Below the pieces are notes generated by a model, which saw only the letters and a list, made by a program, of their open reading frames with translations, was not told where the DNA came from and did no database searches. A program made the position numbers and the translations under genes. From Shimia sp051201625 (GTDB lineage: Bacteria; Pseudomonadota; Alphaproteobacteria; Rhodobacterales; Rhodobacteraceae), in assembly GCF_051201625.1 (NCBI RefSeq), contig NZ_CP179203.1, positions 3,782,001 to 3,846,000 of the forward strand: a stretch of DNA of 64,000 nt. The letters are read 5' to 3'. Position 1 is the first letter of the stretch. Each line of letters begins with the position of its first letter. This document shows positions 44,555 through 54,487 of this stretch, one piece after another.

Positions 44555-46132
44555 ATGAGAGATTTTCAATTGCCAGGCCGGTCTGTCGGGATGGCAACCA
44601 ACGGTATGTGCGCCACTTCGCACCCGATTGCGGCACAGGCAGCCCTTGAAATTCTCAAGTGCGGCGGCACGGCGATGGATGCAGCAATTGCCGGCGCGGT
44701 CTTGCTCGGTATTTGCGAGCCACAATCAACCGGAATAGGGGGTGATTGCTTTGCGCTGGTGTCACCAGCAGGTAGCGAGGATATTCTAGCTTTCAACGGA
44801 TCCGGACGCGCACCAGCTGAGGCCAGCGCAGCTGACCTGCGCGATCAGGGGCACGACACAATACCGATACGAAGCGTGCATTCGGTAACTGTTCCCGGTG
44901 CCATCGACATGTTCTGCACCCTTTCGGAACGCTTCGGCAAGCTTGGTATTGATGCCAGCCTTGCCCCCGCCATTCACTATGCCGATAATGGCGTCCCAGT
45001 TGCACCGCGGGTGGCTTTTGACTGGGCACAAAGAGCGCATGACCTGCAGGGGGCAGCAAGACGACATTACCTGCATAATGACGCAGCACTACCAGCAGGA
45101 AGTATTTTTCGTGCGCCGGGACAGGCAGAAGTCCTGCGACGCATTGCTCGAAACGGGCGAGATGCCTTCTATACTGGGGAAATCGCAGAGGATATGATCG
45201 CTACGCTTGACGGCCTTGGGGGCACTCACCATCTTGACGATTTTGCAAAGACCGCCGGCATGGAAACCACCCCTATCTCAGGTAAATACAAAAACCGTGA
45301 ACTAGTTGAGCATCCTCCCAATGGGCAGGGCGCCACTGCGATTTTGTTACTCAACATCCTATCCCACTTTGATTTGCCATCACTAGACCCCAATGGCGCG
45401 CAACGCGCTCACATTCAGGCCGAGGCCGCAAAGCTGGCTTATGACGCGCGTAATCGATTCGTCGCTGACCACGATTTTGCCATCCGCATCGCGCACATGC
45501 TCGCTCCGGAAACCGGAGAAAAGCTTGCTGCCCTAATCAATCCGACCCGCGCACTACCCGCCCTCGCCACCCTCATAGACGCTGTGCACAAAGACACGGT
45601 CTACATCACGGTTGTGGACAAGAATCGGATGTCGGTGTCGCTTATATATTCTATTTTCCACAGCTTCGGAGCGGGTATCGCCTCAGAAAAATTTGGTATC
45701 TTGTTCCAGAATAGGGGCGCGGGGTTTTCCTTGGAGGAGGGACATCCAAACGAATTAGGTGGTCAAAAACGCCCCCTGCACACGATAATCCCTGGAATGG
45801 TTCGGCGCGACGGACGCGTCGAAATGCCATTTGGCGTAATGGGTGGGCAATATCAGCCAAATGGGCACGCACATCTACTCTCAAACCTGCTTGACCACAG
45901 AATGGACTTGCAATCTGCCATAGACGCCCCGCGTAGCTTTTTTGAAAACGGCAAACTGTTTGTCGAACGCGGGTATAGCGACGTCGCGCGCCAGCGCCTG
46001 ACCGATCTTGGACATCACGTGGTGACTCCCGCGTCCCCAATCGGTGGTGCTCAAGTCATTCGTATCCATCCCGATGGGCTGCTAGAAGGCGCCTCAGACC
46101 CCCGCAAAGATGGATGCGCCATTGGCTACTGA
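44555..46132 (+). CDS. Gamma-glutamyltransferase family protein (Ntn hydrolase)
   Basis: A 525-residue member of the gamma-glutamyltranspeptidase family, which self-cleaves before a threonine to form two subunits. The predicted catalytic Thr348 lies in HKDTVYITVVD; the canonical proteins read GTTH-x-SVVD, so this subgroup differs around the nucleophile. N-terminal MCATSHPIAAQAALEILKCG, the STGIGGDCFALV loop and C-terminal GGAQVIRIHPDG are conserved. There is no signal peptide, unlike periplasmic GGT, so it is probably cytoplasmic and may act on another gamma-glutamyl or amide substrate. An AAGGAG site precedes the ATG. It is divergent from the thiolase gene. Confidence 0.9.
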   Translation: MRDFQLPGRSVGMATNGMCATSHPIAAQAALEILKCGGTAMDAAIAGAVLLGICEPQSTGIGGDCFALVSPAGSEDILAFNGSGRAPAEASAADLRDQGHDTIPIRSVHSVTVPGAIDMFCTLSERFGKLGIDASLAPAIHYADNGVPVAPRVAFDWAQRAHDLQGAARRHYLHNDAALPAGSIFRAPGQAEVLRRIARNGRDAFYTGEIAEDMIATLDGLGGTHHLDDFAKTAGMETTPISGKYKNRELVEHPPNGQGATAILLLNILSHFDLPSLDPNGAQRAHIQAEAAKLAYDARNRFVADHDFAIRIAHMLAPETGEKLAALINPTRALPALATLIDAVHKDTVYITVVDKNRMSVSLIYSIFHSFGAGIASEKFGILFQNRGAGFSLEEGHPNELGGQKRPLHTIIPGMVRRDGRVEMPFGVMGGQYQPNGHAHLLSNLLDHRMDLQSAIDAPRSFFENGKLFVERGYSDVARQRLTDLGHHVVTPASPIGGAQVIRIHPDGLLEGASDPRKDGCAIGY

Positions 46133-46166
46133 TCCGAAATGTGGTTTGGATCGACGACGAAATGTG

Positions 46167-46493
46167 TCAGTTCAGGTGAAAATGCAGGGGATAGGTGCCA
46201 TCTTCAAACGGCCCAAACATTTCGTCAAGATCGGGATGGCCTACCGGTATACCGGAATAATCCGCAATCAAGTTCTGCTCGGATACGTAAGCTACGTAAT
46301 AGCTTTGATCATTCTCAGCCAACAGATGATAAAACGGTTGCTCTTTCAAAGGACGGCTGTCCTCGGGAATAGACTCGTACCACTCATCTGTATTCGAGAA
46401 TTCTGGATCCACATCGAACACAACACCCCGAAAGGGATGTTTTCTATGCCGAACAATCTGGCCAAGATGATATTTTGCGCGCGTTTTAAGCAT
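46167..46493 (-). CDS. hspQ: Heat shock protein HspQ (YccV-like, hemimethylated DNA-binding fold)
   Basis: A 108-residue HspQ family protein; in E. coli it is a heat-shock-induced specificity factor for Lon, and the fold was first described as hemimethylated-DNA binding. Recognised by AKYHLGQIVRHRKHPFRGVV, FDVDPEFSNTDEWY, QPFYHLLAE and YVSEQNLI. It is convergent with the gamma-glutamyltransferase gene (34-nt gap) and divergent from the AEC transporter. A heat-shock promoter was not identified. Confidence 0.93.
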   Translation of the reverse strand: MLKTRAKYHLGQIVRHRKHPFRGVVFDVDPEFSNTDEWYESIPEDSRPLKEQPFYHLLAENDQSYYVAYVSEQNLIADYSGIPVGHPDLDEMFGPFEDGTYPLHFHLN

Positions 46494-46576
46494 TACAGGA
46501 AGCCCCTACCTTTCATAGATATCCGCTTCAAGGGGGCTTTGTCCAATTTTTGCCGTATTGCAGCAGGAAACAGTCT

Positions 46577-47458
46577 GTGAACCTAATCTTAACAGTTTTG
46601 GAGATTGTCGCGCCGGTGTTCCTGCTGGCTGGCCTAGGTTTCATTTGGGTTAGACTTGGGTACGAATATCCCATTCAGTTTGTTACCCGCTTAGCAATGA
46701 CCCTTGCTGTACCCTGTCTGGTCTTTTCATCTTTGATGCAAGCTGAGACTGACCTCAGAAAATTGGTAACGCTGTCGTTGGCCAGTTTGACTGGATATGC
46801 CGCCATTTCTTTAGCGGCTTGGCTGTTGCTTAAAATCAGCAATCTTGATCTACGAACCTACTTGGCACCCCTGGTTTTTGGTAATACTGGCAATCTCGGC
46901 TTGCCACTCGCTTTCTTCGCATTTGGACAAGTCGGCCTTGAATACGCAGTGGTTGTCTTTGCAATCATGTCTGTGCCAGCATTTACATTTGGGGTCTGGC
47001 TGGTTGCCGGGGGCGGCCCCTCGGGGCGAATCATACGTGAACCCATGGTCTGGGCTGCTGTATTTGGCGCTTTGTTCCTCTGGCAAGGATGGCAAACCCC
47101 TCAGTTTATCACCAACACCATTGATTTAGTTGGACAGACTGGCATCCCATTGATGTTAGTCACGCTTGGCGTTGCAGTTGCGCGACTCGCTCCAGAGAAA
47201 GTCTTTACCGCAGCATGGCTTTCATTGGCGAAAACGCTGCTATGCACGCTGATCGCTTGGGGGATTGGTTTCGCCTACGGATTGACGGGAATTGAGTTTA
47301 GTGTCTTGGTCCTACAATTGGCTACACCAGTTGCGGTCACATCCTACCTGCTGGCCGAAAAATATGAAGCAGACAGTGAGGCTGTCGCAGGGTTCGTAGT
47401 GGTTTCAACCCTCACATCTGTGTTCAGTCTGCCAATACTTCTGGCAGTTCTGTTATAA
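46577..47458 (+). CDS. AEC family transporter
   Basis: A 293-residue inner-membrane permease of the auxin efflux carrier family (Pfam Mem_trans) with about ten hydrophobic segments in two halves. Members move malonate, malate or similar acids, but the substrate is not visible. The start is probably GTG at 46577 (VNLILTVLEIVAPVF) with an AGGA site 8 nt upstream; the ATG at 46550 would add a polar stretch before the first membrane helix. The characteristic PVFLLAGLGFIWVR start and the central GNTGNLGLPLAFFA are intact. Confidence 0.9.
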   Translation: MNLILTVLEIVAPVFLLAGLGFIWVRLGYEYPIQFVTRLAMTLAVPCLVFSSLMQAETDLRKLVTLSLASLTGYAAISLAAWLLLKISNLDLRTYLAPLVFGNTGNLGLPLAFFAFGQVGLEYAVVVFAIMSVPAFTFGVWLVAGGGPSGRIIREPMVWAAVFGALFLWQGWQTPQFITNTIDLVGQTGIPLMLVTLGVAVARLAPEKVFTAAWLSLAKTLLCTLIAWGIGFAYGLTGIEFSVLVLQLATPVAVTSYLLAEKYEADSEAVAGFVVVSTLTSVFSLPILLAVLL

Positions 47459-47537
47459 AAACTTTCTGCGATAGATTAAGAATTCCCCAAGCTAAACTTC
47501 TCCGTTATACTAATAAAAAAAGTAGAGCGAGAGGCAA

Positions 47538-48125
47538 ATGAGCAGACTTCTTCGCGTCTTGGTGATTTTATTGCTCGTGGCATCCTGTGGAGGCCGCGAC
47601 AAATCTCCGCCGCGCAATATGGATAACGCCTGTGCAATCTTGAAAGAAAAGAAGCACTTCAAAAAGGCATTCAAAAAGACGCAAAGGCGCTGGGGAGTCC
47701 CAGCGCACGTGCAAATGGCAGTTCTTTACCAAGAAAGCAAATTTGTCTCGAATGCGCGAACACAAAATAAATATTTGCTAGGCGTCCTACCGATGGGCCG
47801 CCAGAGCAGTGCCTACGGCTATGCTCAAGCTTTAGATGGAACTTGGGATGAATATAGAAAAGCAACTGGTAACCGCGGCGCTCGCCGCACCAAAATTAAA
47901 GATGCGGCGGATTTCATGGGTTGGTACATGAATAAGACGAGGAAAAGGAATGGCGTTTCTCTGAATGACGCTCGCGGACAATATCTGGCTTATCACGAGG
48001 GTCACGCCGGGTATGCGCGCGGCACATATAAAAACAAAGCTTGGTTAATGCGCGTGGCAAATGGCGTCGATGAGCGATCGCGTCGGTACGAAACACAACT
48101 CAAAAAATGTGTGCGCGTCTGGTAA
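47538..48125 (+). CDS. Lytic transglycosylase-like (SLT) lipoprotein
   Basis: A 195-residue lipoprotein with a signal ending in the lipobox LLLVASC (Cys17), then a compact SLT/lysozyme-like domain. The probable catalytic glutamate is Glu66 in VQMAVLYQESKF, followed by SSAYGYAQALDGTW and YHEGHAGYARGTY, typical of goose-lysozyme-like transglycosylases. It would cut peptidoglycan from an outer- or inner-membrane anchor. A GAGAGG site precedes the ATG, and TATACT about 30 nt upstream is a candidate -10. The basic, lysine-rich segment after the lipobox is notable. Confidence 0.88.
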   Translation: MSRLLRVLVILLLVASCGGRDKSPPRNMDNACAILKEKKHFKKAFKKTQRRWGVPAHVQMAVLYQESKFVSNARTQNKYLLGVLPMGRQSSAYGYAQALDGTWDEYRKATGNRGARRTKIKDAADFMGWYMNKTRKRNGVSLNDARGQYLAYHEGHAGYARGTYKNKAWLMRVANGVDERSRRYETQLKKCVRVW

Positions 48126-48146
48126 GCTTGCTCTCAGCGCGAGCCT

Positions 48147-48737
48147 TTAGTTGTCGAGCCCAGTTTGACGTTCAATGCTGAAAATAGAATTGCTGAGCTC
48201 TATATTGCGCCTTGAAGCGCCAAGGATTACGGTTGTTCGGCTTCCAGCCCCGTCAGTTATTACCCATTGTCGCAGTTCCACCGGATCGGCTGTGAACTTA
48301 AGCTGTATGTAGCCATGCTCGGGGCTTTTCGGATCCTGCGCCGTGATAATCGTTGCTGTGCCGTCGTATTCATGCCCAACGACCATGTTTGCAGCGCTTA
48401 AGTTCACTGTTCGAGCCAAAATGATCGACAGCGGTGTACGCCTGAGTGGGTACGTCTCGGGCGGCATGTTCGAGCGCCCGTCAAATATAGCAACAGCATT
48501 GTTACTGGCCAGAACCACAGCTTTTTCCGGCGGATTATATTCGAACCGCATTTTTCCTGGACGTTTGATCAGCAACCTACCGGTCTGTACCGAACCATCC
48601 TCAGAAATCTGAGTAAAATCCGACGAAATGGTTTTCATGTCGTTCAGAAAGCCCGATAGTTCCGTCAAGGACAACTTTTCTGCCATCCCGGACGAAGGCA
48701 AAATTATACTAGCTGTCAGTGCAAGCGCAAACTTCAT
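48147..48737 (-). CDS. lolA: Outer-membrane lipoprotein carrier protein LolA
   Basis: The periplasmic carrier that takes lipoproteins from LolCDE to LolB. 196 residues with a Sec signal peptide (MKFALALTASIILPSSGMAE) and the LolA fold (FTQISEDGSVQTGRLLIKRP, KMRFEYNPPE). Two ATGs lie at 48743 and 48737. The GGAG site is only one base from the first but seven from the second, so 48737 is the likely start. It follows ftsK by 70 nt in the same direction. It is convergent with the SLT lipoprotein gene. Confidence 0.93.
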   Translation of the reverse strand: MKFALALTASIILPSSGMAEKLSLTELSGFLNDMKTISSDFTQISEDGSVQTGRLLIKRPGKMRFEYNPPEKAVVLASNNAVAIFDGRSNMPPETYPLRRTPLSIILARTVNLSAANMVVGHEYDGTATIITAQDPKSPEHGYIQLKFTADPVELRQWVITDGAGSRTTVILGASRRNIELSNSIFSIERQTGLDN

Positions 48738-48807
48738 ATTCATGCTCCAAGTCTGACCACAAACCGTTAACCGTGCCGACCCAACTATTATCACAATTTC
48801 GCGCGCA

Positions 48808-51660
48808 TTACTGCTCTGGTACCAGAATTTCGCGCTTACCGACGTGATTGGCTTGACTGACAAGCCCCTGATCTTCCATCTGCTCTACCAGGCGTGCAGC
48901 CTTGTTATATCCAATCGCTAGTTTACGCTGAATGTAAGAAGTCGAGCACTTACGATCTTTTATTATAATAGCAACCGCAGTGTCGTAAAGTGCGTCCTCA
49001 CCACTGGTGTTGCCACCAAGGCCAAGCCCCAAAACCGCATCTATATCGTCAGCTTTTTCATCGCCTGGTCCTTCCACAACACCGCCAATGTAGTCAGGTG
49101 GGCCAAAGCTCTTGAGATGATTGACAATCTCTTCGACCTCCTCATCACTAACAAACGGTCCATGGCATCGAGTAATTTTTGCTCCTCCCGCCATGTAGAG
49201 CATGTCGCCCATCCCAAGTAGTTGCTCAGCACCCATTTCACCCAAAATGGTTCGGCTATCAACTTTGGATGTGACCTGAAATGAAATTCGAGTCGGGAAA
49301 TTTGCCTTAATGGTACCGGTGATTACGTCAACTGAGGGTCGCTGGGTTGCCATAATGATATGGATACCACTGGCCCGGGCCATCTGTGCCAGACGCTGGA
49401 TACAGGCCTCAATTTCTTTACCAGCAACCATCATCAGATCAGCCATTTCATCGACTACAACCACGATATACGGCATCTTTTCAGGCATTAACTCTTCGGT
49501 TTCGAACGTCGGTTCTCCAGTTTCTTCGTGAAATCCAGTTTGCACAGTGCGACTAAACATTTCGCCTTTGCCAAGAGCATCCAGTACCCGGCTATTATAC
49601 CCATCGATGTTACGAACGCCCATCTTGGACATCTTTCGATAGCGTTCCTCCATTTCACCAACTACCCATTTAAGCGCAACAACCGCTTTCTTAGGATCAG
49701 TGACGACTGGCGAAAGAAGATGCGGAATTCCGTCGTATACGCTCAGTTCAAGCATTTTCGGATCAATCATGATCAAACGACAATCTTCCGGTGTCAGCTT
49801 ATAAAGTAGTGAAAGAATCATTGTATTGATTGCTACCGACTTACCAGATCCGGTAGTTCCTGCGATCAACAGGTGAGGCATTTTTGCGAGGTTCGCAACG
49901 ATCGGATCGCCACCGATATCCTTGCCCAACGCCAGTGGGAGTTTCTGATTACCATCTCCGTAATCTCGGCTCGACAAAATTTCGCGAAACCCGACCATCT
50001 CCCTATTTTCGTTAGGTAGTTCGATCCCGATTACACTGCGCCCGGGTACAGTTGACACTCGGGCCGACAAAGCCGACATGGAGCGTGCAATATCATCCGC
50101 AAGCCCAATCACACGACTGGCCTTCAATCCCGGTGCGGGTTCCAACTCATACATTGTTACAACCGGTCCTGGCCGAACACTCACAATTTCACCTTTGACC
50201 CCATAATCGTCCAGAACAGCTTCAAGCATGCGCGCGTTTTCTTCCAAAGCTTCGTCACTCAGGTGATGCCGCTCGATATTAATCGGGTTGCGCAGCAGGC
50301 TCAGCGGAGGCAGTTCATATTCAATTTTGTTTTCTTCGAAAGCGAGTGAGGGCTGGGCTTCCGCCTTGGCACGGCTAGATGGCTGCACCGCTTTATGGGC
50401 CCTTTGCTGCACAACCTTCTTAAGTTCGGCAACTGGAATTGACGGCACAGCAGGATTAACGGCTTGTTGTAATGGTAATATGTCAGGGTTCTCGAGATCT
50501 ACTTCTGAGACTTGGTTTCGGGTCGTCAAAGTAGGCTCATTTCTCGGCAGATTATGGCTAGTCAACGGTGGTTCAGGCGGGAGCTCTGCCTGCGCATATT
50601 CAGTTTCTACATCCAGCAGAAGCGGATCCGGACCACGCCCACGACCTCGTGTCAGCGGTTTGTCCGACCCGGCAAGTTCAGGTGCAACTATTGTTGAGCC
50701 ACGCCGCGCCCTACTTCGGACCACATCCGCAATTTTCTCCTTGATACGGTCATCGTGAGGACCTGTGTTAATATCTGAAACAAAAATGTTTTCCACCAGT
50801 TCAGGTTCCGGCAATTCTTCGGGTTCAGAGTTTGTACGTTTGATCAGTGAAGGCATCCGCAAAAGCCTTTTATGCGCCGCAACTTCGACTTGTTGATCTG
50901 ACACATCTTCAATGACTGCATTTTCACAATCTGCCTCAACCCGAAATTGCTCTATGGCACGGCGTTCAAGGCGCCTCGTTTGCGCAGTTTTTGCAGCGTG
51001 AACTGCCCCAGCGGCACCACGCCCAACCAACCTCATAAGCCAGTCGTAGGTCAAAACGATACCAATCATTAACAACCGCGTGATGCGCGAGAACTCATCC
51101 CGGGTAAAGCCAAGAACATACAATGCAATTAAGAGGAAGGTAATTCCTGTGACCAGTGACAAGAGCTTGACACCTGTCGCAGCCCCCACTGGCAAAATCG
51201 TTAGTAACGCACCAGTGACTGTATCACCAAACATTCCACCAACACCAAAGCTGTGAGACCAAGCGTCTATCGGTGTTAAAGTTGAGGCGTAGACCGCCCC
51301 CATAGCAAACATGATTGGCGAAAGAATCAGACGGTTGATGGCCCGTTCTTCCCCGCAATGGACAACCAAACGTATGCCCCATGAACCTAAAACCGCCACG
51401 AGCCCCCAGCTGCTATAGCCCACAATCATAAACAATGGTGCAGCTATCAACGCACCCGTACGCCCCATCCAGTTTTGAACAGGCGCATCAGTTACTGAAA
51501 TCCAACTCGGATCATTCGTGTTGTAAGATGCGATCATGGCCGCCACCATCAAAGACAAAGCGATCATAATAATCCCGATCAACTCTTTGCCTCGTTTTTC
51601 GACCGCCGCTTGCATATTGCTATCCAACAGCGGGTCACGCCCTCGTGCCTGATATGCCAT
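48808..51660 (-). CDS. ftsK: DNA translocase FtsK
   Basis: Septal DNA pump that moves chromosome ends and activates XerCD recombination at dif. 950 residues. It has four or five N-terminal membrane helices (about residues 25-185), a variable charged linker, and a C-terminal motor with the Walker A GTTGSGKS near residue 600, the Walker B VVVDEMADLM, and ATQRPSVDVITGTIK. The gamma winged-helix domain that reads KOPS (STSYIQRKLAIGYNKAARLV) is at the end. It lies between the aminotransferase and lolA genes, 15 nt after the former, a common Rhodobacterales order. Confidence 0.97.
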   Translation of the reverse strand: MAYQARGRDPLLDSNMQAAVEKRGKELIGIIMIALSLMVAAMIASYNTNDPSWISVTDAPVQNWMGRTGALIAAPLFMIVGYSSWGLVAVLGSWGIRLVVHCGEERAINRLILSPIMFAMGAVYASTLTPIDAWSHSFGVGGMFGDTVTGALLTILPVGAATGVKLLSLVTGITFLLIALYVLGFTRDEFSRITRLLMIGIVLTYDWLMRLVGRGAAGAVHAAKTAQTRRLERRAIEQFRVEADCENAVIEDVSDQQVEVAAHKRLLRMPSLIKRTNSEPEELPEPELVENIFVSDINTGPHDDRIKEKIADVVRSRARRGSTIVAPELAGSDKPLTRGRGRGPDPLLLDVETEYAQAELPPEPPLTSHNLPRNEPTLTTRNQVSEVDLENPDILPLQQAVNPAVPSIPVAELKKVVQQRAHKAVQPSSRAKAEAQPSLAFEENKIEYELPPLSLLRNPINIERHHLSDEALEENARMLEAVLDDYGVKGEIVSVRPGPVVTMYELEPAPGLKASRVIGLADDIARSMSALSARVSTVPGRSVIGIELPNENREMVGFREILSSRDYGDGNQKLPLALGKDIGGDPIVANLAKMPHLLIAGTTGSGKSVAINTMILSLLYKLTPEDCRLIMIDPKMLELSVYDGIPHLLSPVVTDPKKAVVALKWVVGEMEERYRKMSKMGVRNIDGYNSRVLDALGKGEMFSRTVQTGFHEETGEPTFETEELMPEKMPYIVVVVDEMADLMMVAGKEIEACIQRLAQMARASGIHIIMATQRPSVDVITGTIKANFPTRISFQVTSKVDSRTILGEMGAEQLLGMGDMLYMAGGAKITRCHGPFVSDEEVEEIVNHLKSFGPPDYIGGVVEGPGDEKADDIDAVLGLGLGGNTSGEDALYDTAVAIIIKDRKCSTSYIQRKLAIGYNKAARLVEQMEDQGLVSQANHVGKREILVPEQ

Positions 51661-51675
51661 CTCATTCCCTCGTCT

Positions 51676-52860
51676 TTATAATCCGTACAAACAATCACGC
51701 AATTTTATCAGCGCGCTTGTTATCTCAGCTTTTGGAGCCACAAGAGCGACTCTGATGTATTTTTTACCGGGGTTTATTCCGGCAAACTCTCGGCTCAAAT
51801 AGGCGCCCGGCAGCACCCGAATACCGGTCTCAGCCCACACTTTTTTCGCTGCAGCCGCACCATCAGCCACTGGCAACCACAAAAAAAAGCCAGCCGGAGG
51901 GCTCACATAACCGGGGACCCCTGAAAAAATCTGATCCGCGAGATCAAATTTCTCTTTATAAAGCTGCCGATTTTCCTCGACATGGCCTTCGTCTGCCCAG
52001 GCTTTTTCCGCTACTCGTTGCAACGGCAATGGCAATGGTGCACCAGAATAGGAGCGTAACTGTTTAATCCGTTGCAGGCTCTCAGGACCACCCGCCACAA
52101 AACCAGATCGCAAACCGGGCAGGTTAGATCTCTTCGAGAGTGAATGAAAAATAACGACCCGTTCAGGATCCACTCCCATTTCATTCGCCACCTGAAGAGC
52201 ACCAATTGGCGCCTCATTCCGATAGATCTCAGAATAACACTCATCAGCAAAAATGCGAAAATTATATTTTTCAGCAAGTCGGATGAGATCATGCCAATAG
52301 TCGCGGTCAGCGACGGCCCCCTGTGGATTGGCGGGCGAACAGATATACGCCGCAGTTGTCCGGTTCAAAGTTTGGGTGGGCAATGCGCTGTAGTCCGGAA
52401 GGAACCCGTTTTCTTCAACCGCTGGAACAAACACCGGATCAGCCTCAACCGAAATGGCAGCAATCGCATAGACCTGATAAAACGGATTTGGTATCAATAC
52501 CTTAGGGCGGTCTCCACCTTTGCTTTCCGGGCAAAGAGCCATCGCCGCATTATACAATCCTTCGCGTGTTCCATTCAACACCATAACCTGCGTGGAGGAG
52601 TCTACGCTTACGCCGTACCGTCGGGCGAGCCAATCGGCAATTGCCCGCAGCAATTCGGGCGACCCCTCATTTGGAGGGTAGCAATTAAACTCAGACGCAT
52701 GCTTCGCAATAACATCAGGTACCCACGCGGGAAAAGCATGCTTTGGCTCACCAATCGTCATGTGAACGATTGGACCACCTGGCTCCAACGGCTCCAGCAA
52801 CTCTCGCAAACGCGGGAATGCATACGCCGGTAGGTTCGAGAACCGCTCGGGAAACAACAT
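51676..52860 (-). CDS. Class I/II aminotransferase, DapC-like
   Basis: A PLP-dependent aminotransferase of 394 residues. Its opening (FSNLPAYAFPRLRELLEPLE) resembles succinyldiaminopimelate aminotransferases (DapC) of lysine and murein biosynthesis. The Schiff-base lysine is in HSLSKRSNLPGLRSGF, with CSPANPQGAVADRD and the C-terminal YIRVALVAP arginine also seen. It precedes ftsK by 15 nt and is probably cotranscribed. DapC is the best guess, but other N-acyl-amino acid aminotransferases share the pattern. Confidence 0.85.
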   Translation of the reverse strand: MLFPERFSNLPAYAFPRLRELLEPLEPGGPIVHMTIGEPKHAFPAWVPDVIAKHASEFNCYPPNEGSPELLRAIADWLARRYGVSVDSSTQVMVLNGTREGLYNAAMALCPESKGGDRPKVLIPNPFYQVYAIAAISVEADPVFVPAVEENGFLPDYSALPTQTLNRTTAAYICSPANPQGAVADRDYWHDLIRLAEKYNFRIFADECYSEIYRNEAPIGALQVANEMGVDPERVVIFHSLSKRSNLPGLRSGFVAGGPESLQRIKQLRSYSGAPLPLPLQRVAEKAWADEGHVEENRQLYKEKFDLADQIFSGVPGYVSPPAGFFLWLPVADGAAAAKKVWAETGIRVLPGAYLSREFAGINPGKKYIRVALVAPKAEITSALIKLRDCLYGL

Positions 52861-53062
52861 ACGTAAACTGCCTCAGTTACGGGATCATTTCGCCCCGTTT
52901 TGTTCAAGGTACCGAATGGTATGCACTTCGTCCAGAAAAATGCTGCGAATTCGGCACCTTGTGGCCTCTGCGCCACCCAGAACACTTCCCTGATTGCGTC
53001 ACGTCGGCTCTTTGGGTTTTACATCAAGCATTATTGAAACCCGCCATACCTTGGCTCACGTC

Positions 53063-54403
53063 TCAGGCTCTCTCACCTAGCGCCGCTTCCGCGGCGGCCC
53101 CAAACCGTAAAACGCGTGCCTCACTCATGGGAGGGGCCAACGCCATCAAACCGCAACTAGGTACGTCCGTTGGCAAGCTAATACTGCACCCACCCAGCAG
53201 ATTACCAATACGCGTATTGCGCAATGCCAATAGGTTTTCAGTTACATAATAATCCTGATCACTCACTAGCCGTTCTGCATCAGGCGGCAAAATCGGCGAT
53301 GTCGGCAAAAGCACTGCATCAAATCCAGCCACGCGCTTATTCCATCGATCACGAAATTTGTTCAGGAGCTTCCAGCCAGCCACGTAGTCGGGTGCGGAAA
53401 AACTGGCGCCCACTCTGAAGCGCTCAAGAATTTGATCAAACATCAGATCGGGTTCTGCTTCAATTTCTTCACACCACTCACCATAAGCTTCGCCCGTAAA
53501 CAGGACCCCTGACAAATCAAGCGCACTTGTCACCTCAGGCGCTTTAATCATTTCAATATGCGCCCCAGCCGCGCTTAATTTTATCAAGGCATTTTCAAAC
53601 CCAGCCATCGGCGCCTCGCGCACATCTTGTAATGCTGCAGTTTCAAGTACTGCGAGACGAGCACCCTTTAAATTTGAACCAAACAGGTTGGGGGCGCGTC
53701 GTCCCTCCAAAACACCGAACATCAACGCAGCGTCCTCAACCGTTCGACAAAGCGGACCAACCGTATCAAAGCTGCGGCAAAGGGGCACGACACCGTCATT
53801 CGAAATCCGGCCCGCCGTTGTCTTAAGTCCAACTAGATCGTTCCACGCTGATGGAATACGCACAGAACCGCCCGTATCCGACCCAATCCCACACGCCGCA
53901 AGACCAAACGCAACCGATGCTGCCGCGCCAGACGACGACCCCCCAGGCACCGCACGAAGATCATTGATGCATGGTGGCGTCGCAGTCACTGGGTTCAATC
54001 CAAGCCCAGAAAAAGCTAACTCACTCATGTGCGTTTTGCCAAGGCAAACTAGGCCAAGCGCGGTGGCGTGACGCAGCACTCTAGCATCCTTATTGGGGAT
54101 TCGGTCACGCAACAAAGCGGAGCCAGCTTCAGTTTTAGTTCCTGCAGTATCGAACAAATCCTTCCAACTGATGGGAACACCATCCAAAGCAGACAACCTC
54201 ATATCCGCACGAGCCCTTTCGGCTGCGGCCTCCGCCTCCATTATTGCTCGCTCGTGGGTAACACGCGCGAAAATTCGATCACGGTAGTCATGGCTGTCGA
54301 TTGCACCCAAAAATGCTTGTGTAAGCGCGACTGGGTCAATTGCTCCTTCACCAATCCTACGCCCAAGATCCGCTGCACTCATCTCAAGCCATTCAAACAT
54401 CAT
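53063..54403 (-). CDS. Amidase (amidase-signature family)
   Basis: A 446-residue amide hydrolase with the Ser-cisSer-Lys triad: Lys81 (ISWKDLFDTAG), cis-Ser156 (GGSSSGAAAS) and nucleophile Ser180 (GSDTGGSVRIPSA). Length and order match the aryl/acyl amidase group. It is not GatA, since no gatB or gatC is adjacent. Two ATGs lie in tandem (54403 and 54400); the second is better spaced from AGAGG. The gene leads the amidase-aminotransferase-ftsK-lolA series and is divergent from the UbiH-like gene. Substrate unknown. Confidence 0.9.
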   Translation of the reverse strand: MMFEWLEMSAADLGRRIGEGAIDPVALTQAFLGAIDSHDYRDRIFARVTHERAIMEAEAAAERARADMRLSALDGVPISWKDLFDTAGTKTEAGSALLRDRIPNKDARVLRHATALGLVCLGKTHMSELAFSGLGLNPVTATPPCINDLRAVPGGSSSGAAASVAFGLAACGIGSDTGGSVRIPSAWNDLVGLKTTAGRISNDGVVPLCRSFDTVGPLCRTVEDAALMFGVLEGRRAPNLFGSNLKGARLAVLETAALQDVREAPMAGFENALIKLSAAGAHIEMIKAPEVTSALDLSGVLFTGEAYGEWCEEIEAEPDLMFDQILERFRVGASFSAPDYVAGWKLLNKFRDRWNKRVAGFDAVLLPTSPILPPDAERLVSDQDYYVTENLLALRNTRIGNLLGGCSISLPTDVPSCGLMALAPPMSEARVLRFGAAAEAALGERA

Positions 54404-54487
54404 TTACCTCTTTTGAATTCCACCAATGTGAACGGTAACGACGCAAATGCACGTGGACAATCCCGAAGCAGTGCCCATATTGGCATT

